Shown here piece after piece: positions 14,869 to 25,239 of a stretch of 64,000 bases of DNA. Numbering within the stretch: position 1 is the first letter of the stretch; every line of letters begins with the position of its first letter. Source of the stretch: Bimastos eiseni. Lineage: Eukaryota; Annelida; Clitellata; Crassiclitellata; Lumbricidae. The translations under genes and the position numbers were made by a program. Location: NCBI GenBank assembly GCA_959347315.1, contig OY365806.1, forward strand, positions 25,567,516-25,631,515, given 5' to 3'. Below the pieces are notes generated by a model. That model did not search any database, was not told the DNA's origin, and was given only the letters and a program-made list of their open reading frames with translations.

Positions 14869-17800
14869 TATATATGTTTAAATGAAAAATTGAAACCATG
14901 TGATGTGACAGGCATTTCCTAATGCCTATCAATTTTCTTTTCATATCCATCTCAGAACCAGATGGCTTTAGGTAGATTTCTTAAATGGTGTTATGTATAT
15001 TAAAGAAAACCATTTTGTATTTTTTCATAGACTCTGGTGTAGTTACAAATGGCTGCACTGCCCTCAAGCGCTCTCCACCAAAGTCAAGACCCACAACTAC
15101 CTCCCCAACTTCCCCAAGTCACTCAGCATTGGAGAATTCCCAGCTAGAGCCTCGGAATTCTGATTCTCCCTGTAATGACCAAAATGGTGGAAGAATGACT
15201 CTGAAGTCTGGAGCCTGTCAACCTCAAAGATCCAGAACTGTCTCAGGGACGGGCTTTGAAAAGTCAAATGGCACTTGTGGCAGGAATCTGTCTGAGGAAA
15301 AGGTCATGCAAAGTTCAAACTCAGATTCAATCCAGACCGCATCCAATGGAAGCCAAGTTTTTTGTGATATGCATGTCAACAAAGAGATAGTTTTGCCAAT
15401 TCCGCTAAAGCTAAATGGATTCTCAAATCCGGACAAAAGCAGAAGCAAAGTTTTGACTGCTTCTGATTCAAACGTGGAAAGTTGCAGAAATGGAATAGAA
15501 AGTTCCACAGTTAAAACGGAAAATTCTGAAAATCAATTGAAAAATGTGAGGGCATCAGTAGGAACTTCCAAATCTCGAATTGAAAATTTCAAAAGTCCAA
15601 TGACAAACTCTCTAGGTACAACTACAAATTCCACAGCAACAGAAAAAAATTCTGACATTTCAGGCACTGCTTTGGATAATTCTAAGGTCAGTTTTGTGAA
15701 CAAGGTCACCGTATGTCTTTCGCCAACTCCAAAGACACCCTTCAAAGTGACTCCAAGGTCGCTCTCACATTCTCCACAACTTCATTCCATCCAATCTCCA
15801 GAACCTGGTTTCAATCTTTCTATTAACATTTCCAACGACCTTACCTGTGACAATTCATCGTACAACAACAACGAGAAGTCAACAGCTGAGCTACAAAATT
15901 GCAATAATCACTTGAACGAAGCACAATCACAACAGAGTGATTCGATGACTTTGATTGCTGAAAAGGTGATTGATTGTTACTTAATATTGCATTTTAATTG
16001 CTCAAATAAAACTCTGATACTCTCACTTCAGTGTCTTAGGTTCGATGCTCAGTGAGTGTTGTGTGATTAGATCAGATTAAATGATTATTATGGCACAATA
16101 AAAGACTTCAGATGTGACCATTGTGCTTTTAGAAGTCTGTAGATCAGGTCAGATCTGAATAGATCATTAAGGTGCCAGGGCTTTATAAATCATAAAATTT
16201 GATTAATTTATTATGTATTTCAATACTAAATAAATCTGTGCATTAGTGTAGATTATCTTTCATGATAATGAAACATTAGGGTTTGATATCTGATTTGTTT
16301 AAGTGATTGTCAATGTCGAAGCTGTTATCATCAGGTCCGTCAGCTCCGAGTGGTCTCTTGCCCTCCTTTTGTTGATACTCTAGTGGTTCTTGTGCATGCT
16401 TTTGTTACATGTCGAATTGACCAAACTTGATCCTTATTGGCCTGTGCTTTGAGTGAGTACAGTGGGGCGACTAAATTGGGTTCTGCGCTCGGCTCATTGG
16501 GTGAATTCCCAAATTCGCCTCTGACTTCATGCACAATGTGTTGAACTGATTGCCTGTTGCCCATTGGATCTCATATCGCTGCTTGCTGCTTAGGTTTCAC
16601 ACTGCATCTGGCCGTTCTCCGTCTTACCTGTGTGATTTCTGCCACCCGGTGTCCGACATTGTAGTGCGTCGAGTTCTCCGCGAGGGGAAATCCTATTTCC
16701 AAGGTTTCCCTTATCTACCAGGCGGCGCTGAGCTTCTTCGATTGCAGGACCCTCCCGTCCAGAATTCCATCCAGAGTGGCCTGCCATCAAAGCCGCACTT
16801 GTGACCTCTAGCAAATCAAACTGAGTTTTATAAATCATTCTGGACAGTCTTTTTCTGTTGCTGTGGCTGGGAACGCTCCCAATCATGAATTGGCATTATT
16901 TATGTGCCCAGAATGAATGAGTCAATGAATGAATGATGAAATTAGTTTAGATTGTTGATGCCTTTGATTAAGAAGTGATTTGACAGATTATTAGACTAAA
17001 TTATGGCTTAACTCCTGTGATTTAGAAGTGATGTGATTAGATTACATTCTTATGAATACTTTTTTAGGATGGCCGTTTCTTTCTCAATCTTGTGGCTCTA
17101 GTTGAGTCTGACATGAAGACACAATGTGCTGAAATGGAACAGTTCCTTGAGGGTGTCATTCCAGATGAAGGTCTGTTACATAAAATTAATTTTAAATGTT
17201 GATGTCTTCTTATTTTTGCAAAATCGTGAAGTTTGAAAAAGAAAAAATTAATTTTTGCATGTTGAAAAGTTCAAATGTTGCTTTCCAAATTTGAATCTCC
17301 ATAACGTTGGACCCTGTTGGTAGAATTTGATGCGATTTTCAGATAACATTGATTATTTACCTCTCTTTCAATTGTTAAATTGAATTGAGTTATCTCTTGA
17401 ATTGAAAGATTTATTACCATTAAAGAAGGACATCAATTCAATTGGCACACCTTGTATTACCTGTTCTTGTTGTTTCATAGCGAGTGGAAGAATTCGAGCA
17501 GCAATTGGAAAGGCAAATCTTCTTATTACAAAAAAGTTCAAACAGTTTCGTGAACTTTGCAACAACAACCTTGTAAGTACACTGTTGTTCTCTAGTCTAA
17601 CATTGCATAATTAATTATAATTTATTAAAAGCATTGATAGCGATAGTGACGGTAATATAGGTGGTGATACACATTTATTAATTAATTTATTGAGATCATC
17701 TGTGTTGTGCTCTTAAGATGTCTCCTGAAAGCAGTGGCTATTTAGGGGTGATAATGATAGTGGGCAATAATGCAAGCATCTGGAATATTTATTTAGAACA

Positions 17801-20219
17801 GTGAGGCGGTGATATTGGTGGTGATGGTGAAAGTAGTCTTAAGATCAATGAATGATAGAGATAGTATTGGTGATAGTAAGTGATACTGGTGATATCTGTG
17901 GTGATTGTGATGGTAGTGTTGATTTTGGATCTTAGACACAGTCTCATGAAGACCAGTTCCAGACAACTTCAGAGGATCTGACTGGCTACTGGGACCTTGT
18001 CCAGCTCCAGGTGGATGAGATAAAACGCCTCTTCCACGACATCCACTCACTCCACTCGAACAATTGGATTGACTCAGATCCACAGGTTTTATTTGTTGAT
18101 TTCTTAATAACATTAATGTTTTTGTGCTTGCTATTTTTAATTCCTATGTAATATTTTATTTTTAATAAAGTATATTCTATTTTGGATTATTATATGTCTT
18201 TGTAAATTTAATAATTTCTTAGCTAATATTATCATTTTATTGCTAAAATTAATATTTATTTTCTAATGTTTATATTTATTTATAAAATTGGCATTGTATT
18301 CCAGTACCTTTATATGGTGTTGAGTTTTAATTTTGTACCATTGAACAAAGTTTCAAAGATAGGTGCAAATAAGATGTGCCACCTAATATGCCATTCTTCT
18401 CAAGATGCACTATAAAATAGCTTATTATGATATTTGTGTTTGCTGAGGTCCAATGTCTGTTTTTGTGGTATGTTAATTCATTTATTTTAATTTTTCAGAC
18501 TGCCAATGCACCGTTATCACCGAAAGCAACAGGTGAGGATTCAGCATCATTACAAATTGTGCAATTTAAGTCAATTTAGAACTATGTCAGTCATGGTCAT
18601 GTTCAAAGCCATCTGCTACATTTTGTTGGCATTCACACATTTTGACATTTATATAGCGCCAACTGGAGAAGTCTACCTGGAGGCGCTCCCGGCCCAACCA
18701 TGGCAATACAAATCAGATACATTACTCTTTATAACCATAACCTTAATGTTTATTGGTCCCAAAAACATTACAAGATAAATCAGAGAAAACATAAACATAG
18801 TCACAATCGTATTGGGAACAAGGGAACAGAAAGCCCTAAAGGGACAAATTGTCCCACTAATCGGGTTACCCATTTAAATATAATAGGTACAGACGGCTGG
18901 TTTAGGATAATAACATAAAATAATTATCCGTAGGACTTAATTAACTAAGTAGCTAATTAACTAAGTAGGAATTAACTAAGTAGCTGATTAACTAAGTAGG
19001 ACTTAGTTAACTAAGTAGATAATAGGAGAAAGAGAACAAAATCAACAGTCACATCTCCAAGGGGAGTGTGTTCCAGATGGAAGGGCAAACAACTGAAGGC
19101 ATGGCATTCCTTGGTCGAGGCGCCTGCACAGGTCACCAGTAGCTTTTCAGCAGAGGAAGAACAATGAGGTCGATGGGCAACCACAGCTGATAGAACAGCA
19201 GAGCTCCTGCAGACAGGTCTGAGCAGAGCCAAGAAAGTGTTGTCAAACCAGCATTTTCTATATCTGATGCATTGTGAGACGGTAAGCCAGAGCAAAGAAT
19301 CGTGCTTTGTAGTTCGAGACAGGAGTGTATTTAGAAAGCATCCAATGAGGCGGGCAGCACATGTGAGCAAAGAATCCAATGTAGCCAATGAGCCTCTCAT
19401 TACTTTCTCTACTCTGTCCTTTATGTACTCAAGTTGTGACTTCGTCGAGCGGTTAGCAGATTCGTAGACATTGTTGCATAATGTGTGTCGAAAATGAGGA
19501 AGATAAGTATCACACGTGTACGACAATTTCCTGAAAAGGTACTAAGGTTCTTATTGGGTGAATTGGTGGCTGGGCTAAATATAGGTCGATTCGTAGGCCT
19601 AGTAACCAGGCACTTCATGACAAAAGAGAGTCTTAAAAGTGCTGAATGTTACAATATGGCATGATGCAATAATCGTCATTCATCAGGTGAAGAAAAATCA
19701 GAGTAACTCGCCCGACCTTACTACAACTACTAATACTACTGCCACCATATATCGATAATAGGAATATTATTCACCAATTTATTTATAATTAGTAGTTGAT
19801 GCTTATTTAATGTCAACAATCATGATTTTAATTCCTTATTCATTCTGAAGTTGTCTATGTACCATGAAACAAGTCTATTGGTATTTAGCATAAATTAAAT
19901 ATGTAATAAATTTTGAAAATGTTATAATGTATTTATTTTAAATAAAATTTATATGGTTGATGAGAAAAGTGTTTGATTTCAACTTATACTGTAGGTATAT
20001 CAAATTTCCAATATTAGTTATCCTGAAATTCTTTTATGAACAGAGGTTCGACCAAAGGAGCCAGCAACACTTTCAGCCAAGAAGCCAAAGTCTTCGAAAG
20101 CTTGTGAAGCATCGAAAGCTCGTGAGGAATCACGCAAGAGACTAATGGCTGCGAAGATGGCTGGAAGACAGCGCAAGGCTTCAGAAACCGAGGAAGAGAT
20201 TCAGATCTTCATCTCTTAG
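2968..20219 (+). CDS. DLGAP: Disks large-associated protein (DLGAP/GKAP/SAPAP family), seven coding exons
   Basis: Exons 2968-4189, 15031-15965, 17068-17170, 17481-17572, 17936-18085, 18499-18532 and 20044-20219 join in consistent phase (1,0,1,0,0,1) at GT-AG boundaries, giving about 903 residues, close to the usual 900-1000. Residues 1-719 are Ser/Thr/Asn-rich and look disordered. Residues 720-834 carry the GKAP homology domain: an RIRAAIGKANLL...FKQFRELCNNNL helix, then DLTGYWDLVQLQVDEI ending in NNW, the family signature. A Lys/Arg-rich tail (ARKRL-like) follows and ends EEEIQIFIS. Family members are scaffolds that bridge PSD-95 guanylate-kinase domains and Shank at synapses; DLGAP5/HURP is the mitotic relative. 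The ATG at 2968 is the first after an in-frame stop at 2926 and has a good context (AAAATGG). Oddities: intron 1 is 10.8 kb, and the C-terminus lacks the vertebrate QTRL ligand. Family assignment is firm; the N-terminal exon is linked only by phase. Confidence 0.85.
4961..5634. mobile_element. DNA transposon fragment with 25-bp inverted ends
   Basis: Ends GGGGCCGTCCATAAATGACA and, reversed, GGGGCCGTACATAAATGACT, then CACGC. Flanks are TTA and TTG, so no clean duplication and the superfamily is open (PIF/Harbinger-like is one option). Another element is nested inside. In DLGAP intron 1. Confidence 0.72.
5145..5437. mobile_element. hAT-type MITE nested in the 4961-5634 element
   Basis: 293 bp, ends CAGGGTTTCAATTGT and, reversed, CAGTGATTGAATTGTC, perfect duplication TGTATAGT (5137-5144, 5438-5445). 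Contains poly-G and poly-C runs in inverted arrangement. Confidence 0.85.
6076..6252. repeat. (GTGAGTGA)n/(GA)n microsatellite
   Basis: GAGTGAGTGGGT units pass into TGAG and then a GA run of about 70 bases. In DLGAP intron 1. Confidence 0.95.
6253..8229. other. Part of DLGAP intron 1, nothing assigned
   Basis: A frame beginning with TTG at 7627 (SGVKDDIADCKSGGTPPIRT) reads for about 80 codons into TTA repeats and lacks a convincing start or splice sites. Otherwise unique sequence. Confidence 0.4.
8230..8950 (+). pseudogene. Decayed LINE reverse transcriptase
   Basis: ISHLAKVLIIVLAERLRNQV, EYLADEPAEFWKGRGTIQQI and FRKAFDSVDQT are the A/B-region motifs of RTE/CR1-type LINE reverse transcriptases (ADEQAGFRKGRGT, DFxKAFDS). 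Frameshifts and stops break it. From 8648 the C-terminal tail appears (GHI-R-M, GRP, W-DVVRKAS). In DLGAP intron 1. Confidence 0.75.
9907..10306. mobile_element. hAT-type MITE, family B copy 1
   Basis: 400 bp. Right end GGTTATGCCCTA is clean; left end TAGGGCGAG is worn. Flanks ATCGATGT and TTCGATGT (7 of 8). Shares interior blocks (GAGTATTTGGATGCACTATT) with 37553-38238. Lies in DLGAP intron 1. Confidence 0.78.
11037..11110 (-). repeat. LINE 3' tail, minus orientation
   Basis: Reverse-strand GGGAGTGCTCCTGAGCAGG, then GGCGCTATATAAATGC and TGAATGAA, the same tail as at 33340-33423. Confidence 0.6.
12486..12580. repeat. CA-rich microsatellite
   Basis: CACACACATGCA words with a pure CA core at about 12515-12540. 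Confidence 0.9.
13280..13320. repeat. (GAT)n microsatellite
   Basis: About 13 GAT units. Confidence 0.95.
13602..13933. mobile_element. hAT-type MITE, family C
   Basis: 332 bp, inverted ends TAGGGATGAACCGAG / TAGGGATGAACCGAA, perfect duplication GTTTGACT (13594-13601, 13934-13941). In DLGAP intron 1. Confidence 0.88.
14816..14865. repeat. (TA)n microsatellite
   Basis: Pure TA run about 165 bases before DLGAP exon 2. Confidence 0.95.
15031..15965 (+). CDS. DLGAP: DLGAP coding exon 2 (disordered middle)
   Basis: Opens after tttttcatag and closes at GAAAAG|GTGATT in phase 0. It encodes about 311 residues rich in Ser, Thr and Asn with many SP/TP sites (for example SPTPKTPFKVTPRSLSHSP), as expected for the phosphorylated linker of this family. 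It reads openly for more than 930 bases. Confidence 0.75.
16590..16935 (+). pseudogene. LINE 3' end, truncated, with TGAA tail
   Basis: SGRSPSYLCDFCHPVSDIVV reads like the APSYLTDL block near the C-terminus of CR1/L2 LINEs. It then runs into GGGAACGCTCCCAA...TTTATGTGCCCAGAATGAATGA. Within DLGAP intron 2, sense orientation. Confidence 0.55.
17068..17170 (+). CDS. DLGAP: DLGAP coding exon 3 (start of GKAP domain)
   Basis: Encodes DGRFFLNLVALVESDM...EGVIPDE, matching the family's DG-W/F-FL-L...E opening helix. Acceptor ttttttag, donor GAAG|GTCTGT, phase 0 in and phase 1 out. Confidence 0.85.
17481..17572 (+). CDS. DLGAP: DLGAP coding exon 4 (GKAP domain core helix)
   Basis: Encodes SGRIRAAIGKANLL followed by KKFKQFRELCNNNL, the most conserved helix of the family (vertebrate IRSAVG...KFQQFRGLCEQNL). 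Acceptor tttcatag, donor CTT|GTAAGT. Confidence 0.9.
17740..17930. repeat. Degenerate GGTGAT repeat
   Basis: Diverged GGTGATAnT/GGTGATGGTGA units fill most of the intron before DLGAP exon 5. Confidence 0.6.
17936..18085 (+). CDS. DLGAP: DLGAP coding exon 5 (DLxGYWDLVQL segment)
   Basis: Exactly 50 codons, phase 0 at both ends. Contains EDLTGYWDLVQLQVDEIKR and ends HSNNWIDSDPQ, matching the vertebrate DLAGFWDLLQLSIED...NNW block. The preceding 200 bases are a degenerate GGTGAT repeat. Confidence 0.9.
18499..18532 (+). CDS. DLGAP: DLGAP coding exon 6 (34-base microexon)
   Basis: A short exon, TANAPLSPKAT plus one base, between tttttcag and GTGAGG. It is supported by phase: exon 5 ends in phase 0 and the last exon opens in phase 1. 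Confidence 0.7.
18640..19170 (-). repeat. Dispersed repeat with the same CGCTATATAAAT end
   Basis: On the reverse strand the sequence runs into GGGAGCGCCTCC...GGCGCTATATAAATGTC. The far part (AAGGGGAGTGTGTTCCAGAT...CATTCCTTGGTC) resembles the GAGTTCCA...AAGGC...CCTTGGTC body seen in many marine invertebrate repeats. It fills DLGAP intron 6 and includes an 18-bp TTAACTAAGTAG minisatellite (18935-19020). Confidence 0.5.
20044..20219 (+). CDS. DLGAP: DLGAP terminal coding exon
   Basis: Encodes VRPKEPATLSAKKPK..., a basic REESRKRLMAAKMAGRQRK helix and EEEIQIFIS-stop. The vertebrate counterpart is RKRL/AAK...SIEIYIPEAQTRL, so the frame stops about where the PDZ ligand would begin. Acceptor gaacag, phase 1. 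Confidence 0.8.
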
Positions 20220-20599
20220 GCACAATATTGCGACGACTTTCATATGCATATCATTTGCCTTGTCAACATCGTTGATGTTGCCGTGGTAATTAAAATCACT
20301 GACAGGTTTCTACATCAAAAACTTAGGTGAAGATGAAGTAATTAATACTCGAGATGACTGTGAACTGAATGTTAATGAATTATGTGACGGGTACACAATA
20401 TCAAATTCCCCGTTAAGATCAGTAAGTGTTTAGAGCGTTTTTAAACTATTTGGTACATTTGCTTTATCAAAAGATTAGTAAGCATGAATTCAAAGTATGG
20501 GTGTGATTGCACTGTGATTACAAAGTTAAACAATAGGTTTACCATATCAAATATCTACTTGAAAGCACTAAATAACAGGCTGAGGCAGTGCTCTATGTA

Positions 20600-20627
20600 A
20601 CCGAGTTCATCAAGTGATGAACTCGGT
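20600..20627. repeat. Perfect 11-bp hairpin followed by T run
   Basis: ACCGAGTTCAT, loop CAAGTG, ATGAACTCGGT, then TTTTT. About 380 bases after the DLGAP stop, beside the MITE at 20646. Confidence 0.5.
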
Positions 20628-20645
20628 TTTTGCTATAGCTGAGCT

Positions 20646-20790
20646 CAGAGGCGGAGATCTCGTTTGACAGGTGAGGGGACACCCAATGAGAGGGGTAGGA
20701 AATGTGGGGGACACATGTATAACGTGTCCTCTCTCTGTAAAAGGTGGGGGACTAGTCCCCCTCGGCCCTCCCTCGGGATCGCCGCCCCTG
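20646..20790. mobile_element. hAT-type MITE, 145 bp
   Basis: Inverted ends CAGAGGCGGAGATC / CAGGGGCGGCGATC, perfect duplication GCTGAGCT (20638-20645, 20791-20798). Lies about 430 bases downstream of the DLGAP stop. Confidence 0.88.
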
Positions 20791-22394
20791 GCTGAGCTGT
20801 ATCAGTCAAGATGAAAGAGTAGTTTTCTAATGCACCATGTATTCGGTTATTGACGTGATTTTGGGTATGCAGTATCAAATCAGAGCAATAATAACAATTT
20901 AGTTAACCTAGACTTGAGGATCTATAAAAGATCAATAGTGTTGGACTGATAAATTATTGCACTGCTTACAGCACAATTTATTTTCTTGAGATTCACCTTA
21001 TCAAAACTAACTATATCATAGACTAATATATGCCTCTATTGGGCTTTTAATTATTAAATGGACAATTTCTAGAGAGCCGTAACGCATGCATGCTACAAGG
21101 GCGCTTTAAACATGGCTATATTTAATACGACATAATTATATATATTGAATTAAAAGTTCAGTTGTATCAAGTGTTACTGAGCATCAGAGCTATGTAGATG
21201 ACTAGCTTAGTAAGCTTATCACAACATTTTTTACCTGCATTTAATTTCAAGATAACTGAATTATTTGACAGGTTAACTGTGTTGGATGCTTAGGCCTACA
21301 TATAAGAGTAACAAAGAAGTCAGATGAGTTATGTCAAAAACATAAATTCTATTGTATTTACATAATGTTTTGTCCTAAACTTTCTTTTGTCATGCCACAC
21401 ACTATTTTATTAATGAGAACAAAAACTGAAGTAATTACTCAAAATATTTATGTATGTGGTTTTACATTTGTGTGGCCTTTTGGATATTCTCTTTTTAAGT
21501 AGACATAAGTAAGGGGTTTTGAGTCCTAGTGCATCTTGTGAAGATGGGCATTTTAAGCTGCATAGTTGGTTAAGAATTTTAATGTGAAGAAAAGTAGTCA
21601 TAACAAAGACATAACAATTCTTGATTTGTGAGTTTCAGTAGGCAGAATTTGTTTCTTCTGATCACATTTTTTGTTTCCGAGTTCTTTGGTTTAGCAGGGC
21701 AATAGACAACCGTCATCCTAACCACAGTGGTGGCCAACGTAATGACGTAATGACCGATGTAATAGTGTGCTCTCAATTAGAGGCAAGGGAGGAGGGGCAT
21801 TTGCAGTGTTGCCCTCTTGATCTGCCCTTACAAGTCTATAACGTTGTATATGAATATTCTGTAACACATTTTGAGTGCCTCTTGATCAAGGGCTCTGTCA
21901 GAGTATCGCTTTTAGCAAAATTTCGTATATATTGTTTTCTGAAATTGAAGACATTATCGAATGAATAACTCATAATCTTGATGAATGTTGCAATTAAAAT
22001 TGAAAAATACTGTGAAATGATACTTCTTGATCTGTTTCTGGTGTTAACATCTGTTTTCTACAGTTGATGACACTTAACTAAAAACATTATTTCAACAATG
22101 GCTGGCCCATAATTAAATAGGCGTGATCAGCCTCCATATTCTGTTCATGACAACCACTTATGCATGTACTTGTAACAGACAGTTCGGTAACACCTCTTAA
22201 AGGCTTTCTCACCTGCTTAAATGATCCTAACTGCTGCTCAAATTCTGGTAAAAGCAAAATGACTTCAACTTCTTGGAGATGATGCTGTTGCCAAAGTAGC
22301 TCACCAGGCCAACAGCAGCTGACCAGGCGTCCAACAGCATTTGGATGACGAGGAAAGCAGAGCACATGCAAGCCATCACCCTTTCCATACTACT

Positions 22395-22615
22395 GCCAAT
22401 GGCAAATCCATTGGTTGGGCATTCGTGTGTGTGTGAGAGCTAGTTGCGATCTCTGGTTGTTAATTGAAGAACTTTCTGTTCTCAATATTAAAGCTGTTGC
22501 AACCCTCACTCATTTGGCAAATCCATTGGTTAGGCGTTTGTGTGCAGGCAATGTTCTCACTAGTTGTGATTTCTCGATATTAAAGCTGTTGCAACCCTCA
22601 CTGCTGCAACACTGT
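22395..22615. repeat. Tandem duplication of about 105 bp
   Basis: TTGGCAAATCCATTGGTTRGGC and TATTAAAGCTGTTGCAACCC each occur twice about 100 bases apart. Confidence 0.7.
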
Positions 22616-22889
22616 CATTGTAGATCTGCAGTGTGTATAAAGGGCCATTCATTTAAGTATAAGAAATCTGTAAAATTGCTCGTCTGTTCTGTTCTGTCCA
22701 GGTTGTAAACAACTAACGAAAGTTCTAGCAGGTCTCAAACCACAGGACAGAGATGAGCACAATAAATTAAATTGCTGTCAATTAGAATTAGCTACTGAGA
22801 TTTACCAATCAATTAGAACCAGAATCCGTAAACTCTTAACTAATAAATTATCTGTTAGTCTAATCGATTAGAATCTAACTGATTATTAG

Positions 22890-23180
22890 TTACCAATCTC
22901 TACTAAAAGACACTGCACTGGCTCCCACTTGGGGATAGAATTACACTCAATGTCTTCCTCTTTGACAAAGCGCTGATGGTCTGATAGAGGAATACATCAA
23001 TGAGCTCAGTCTTCCTGTCTCAAGCCAACTATGTAGGTGAACACTGCACTTGATCTGTAGCACATGGGTCCCTGCTCCCATACAGGACTCCACGCACTTC
23101 ATTCCTTCTTCGGAGCATCCTTGTGAAACAGACGTAATCACTCAATATTACAACCTACTGTTACAAAAAGATCAAGACGC
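22890..23180 (+). pseudogene. Possible LINE C-terminal fragment
   Basis: LPLGDRITLNVFLFDKAL and, later, HGSLLPYRTPRTSFLLRS are reminiscent of HWLPVxxRIxFKxLxxxxKAL and the P-R-T-K-Y block. Badly decayed. Confidence 0.35.
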
Positions 23181-24707
23181 ACTTTCAACTAATCATAAAA
23201 TGCATTTTATTTCTGACGTTGGATGATATCTCTGTAATGGACATGTACTGTAAAGGCAATGTGGAAGTTTACAAAAAGCATACATGCACACATCGAATGC
23301 AATACAGATAGTCTTCTGTCTGACTGAAGTTGGTGTTTGAGGCACTAACTGTACTGATATAACGATGCCTACATTTAACAATCGACATGCAAGCATTGAC
23401 ATTGTGGACTACTCTTCCGTTTTGCAGATGTCCATCATGGACGACCCCTATAGAAGAGTGCAACCGAGATATCTGTCTAAAACGGTTAATTAAAATTTCC
23501 AGACAAAAAGTTACAATTCCAGACTATTCTTACTAGAAACTGGACAAAATAATAAAGAAAAATAATTCTGTATAGTTTCACATATAATTTATATGCATAA
23601 TACATTGATATAATGGTACCCAGAAAGAAGGCACCCAACTGAAATGACAATATAAGTATAATTCATACAACTGTTAAAACACAGTTGACTTTGTCAGTCA
23701 TTTTGGAACCCATCTGCAGTCTGCCCAATGTTGATCCTGTTTTACCAGAAATTCTTTAACCAAATTTTTCGAATGATACAAATCATTATTCTTATTAGGT
23801 TATTTTACATGTTTACCTTACTAAAAGCCATCAGTACATTTAAAGACTGCAAAAACAATTACTTTATTAACACGACGTGGTTTTAAAGGGACTGTTCTTA
23901 AATATAATAAATGCGTAGCACTGCTAAAAACTCTTCTTTTCAGTAGGTTGAGCCGCTATAAGGTGTTTATGCTATGAACTGCACTCATTTAAATTGGGTG
24001 GAGCAGGGAAGGAAGAGACAAAGAACAGGAGCTAGAGGGGACGAGGGCAGACCCAGCAGGGCGAGTAGAGACGAAGATGGGATAGGTAAGGGAGCGGAGA
24101 TGGAGCCGAGGTAGATGGACGGTTAGGGAGTGGATACCAAAAGAATGGGAGGGTGAGAATGGGAGCAGAGGGGAGTGGATACCAATGGGAGGGGAGAATG
24201 AATAGTAGGTGAGACGGATGGGAGTAGAGGGCATCATCGTATATGTTAGGAAGGTCATTTCAACCATCTTAGGACTAGTAAGTAAATGTTTAGTAAACTA
24301 TAAAAAATCATTCATAATAAATAAAACTAGGCATAAATGTTTTGCTAATATCAAATGTTACAAATTTGTTTTGTTTACACGATTTCACCTTCGGGTTCCT
24401 TTTTTCTGGACCCTGATTGGGCTTAGAGGCAAAGCTGGCCAACAGCTGTCATAAGCATGGGCCAACTCTATGGGCACAATGAATGTTTGTCAGGGCAACG
24501 TTTTGTGAATTAAACGAAGGAAGAAACAATAAATATTAAATACATAACGTTAAGGCTACACAATTCATTCTCTAAACTAGACAGCAGAGCAAACTGGCTT
24601 AAGCAACATGATTTGCATGTCTACTATTTGTGATAATACAGTGAGATAATATATGCATAAGTTTTTCAATTATGCCAGATTAAGGAATTAATTCCCTTTA
24701 CAGTTGT

Positions 24708-24892
24708 CAGAGCTGTACCAAGGGGGGAGGGTCAGCAGGGCATAAATGTGGAAAGGGCACAAATTTCAGAATGGAATAACTTATTACTCCATAAAATGCA
24801 CTATTTTCAAATAGTGGGGGCGCCAAATTGATGCTACGCACAGGGTGCAATTAGCTAGGCACAGGGTGCAATGATAGCTCGGTACGGCCTTG
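24708..24892. mobile_element. hAT-type MITE, 185 bp
   Basis: Inverted ends CAGAGCTGTACCAAGG / CAAGGCCGTACCGAG, perfect duplication ACAGTTGT (24700-24707, 24893-24900). Contains a doubled GCACAGGGTGCAAT motif. Confidence 0.82.
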
Positions 24893-25239
24893 ACAGTTGT
24901 TGATAACCTGATTTATAAGAGGTATTCAAAGTAAAGAGGCAATGTAAAACACCTATACGATCATGCGGCAACCTATAGGATCCGATATGAAGGTGCCAAT
25001 GAGAAAGTAGTGCTACTTAATCATAAAGTGGCAATCTACAGGTAGCAATGAGAAAGCGACCATCAGATGCAATCACAAAATACATGTGTTTAGCTGTAGC
25101 CTACAGTGATATTAATATAGCACCAAAACAATTACTAGAGATCTGACAAACACTTGTACACTTCCAGGACTAAGAAAAGGCACTTAGAGAAACCCTTCCA
25201 TTTATTACCATTACATCCACATAAGGAAATGCTTCATTA

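Larger units (their letters stand above)
20799..24699. other. Between DLGAP and LASP 3' ends, no gene seen
   Basis: Holds the 22395 duplication and a weak LINE fragment. A polypurine stretch at 23995-24200 (GGGAG-rich) is notable. The 94-residue minus frame at 22087-22371 has no support. Confidence 0.45.

Noticed and set aside
19011..19526. 171-codon minus frame, the longest unexplained ORF
   Set aside because: Lies in a dispersed repeat within DLGAP intron 6; composition and lack of motifs do not support a protein.
22087..22371. 94-codon minus frame
   Set aside because: No recognisable domain, no splice support, Trp/His/Gln-rich chance composition.
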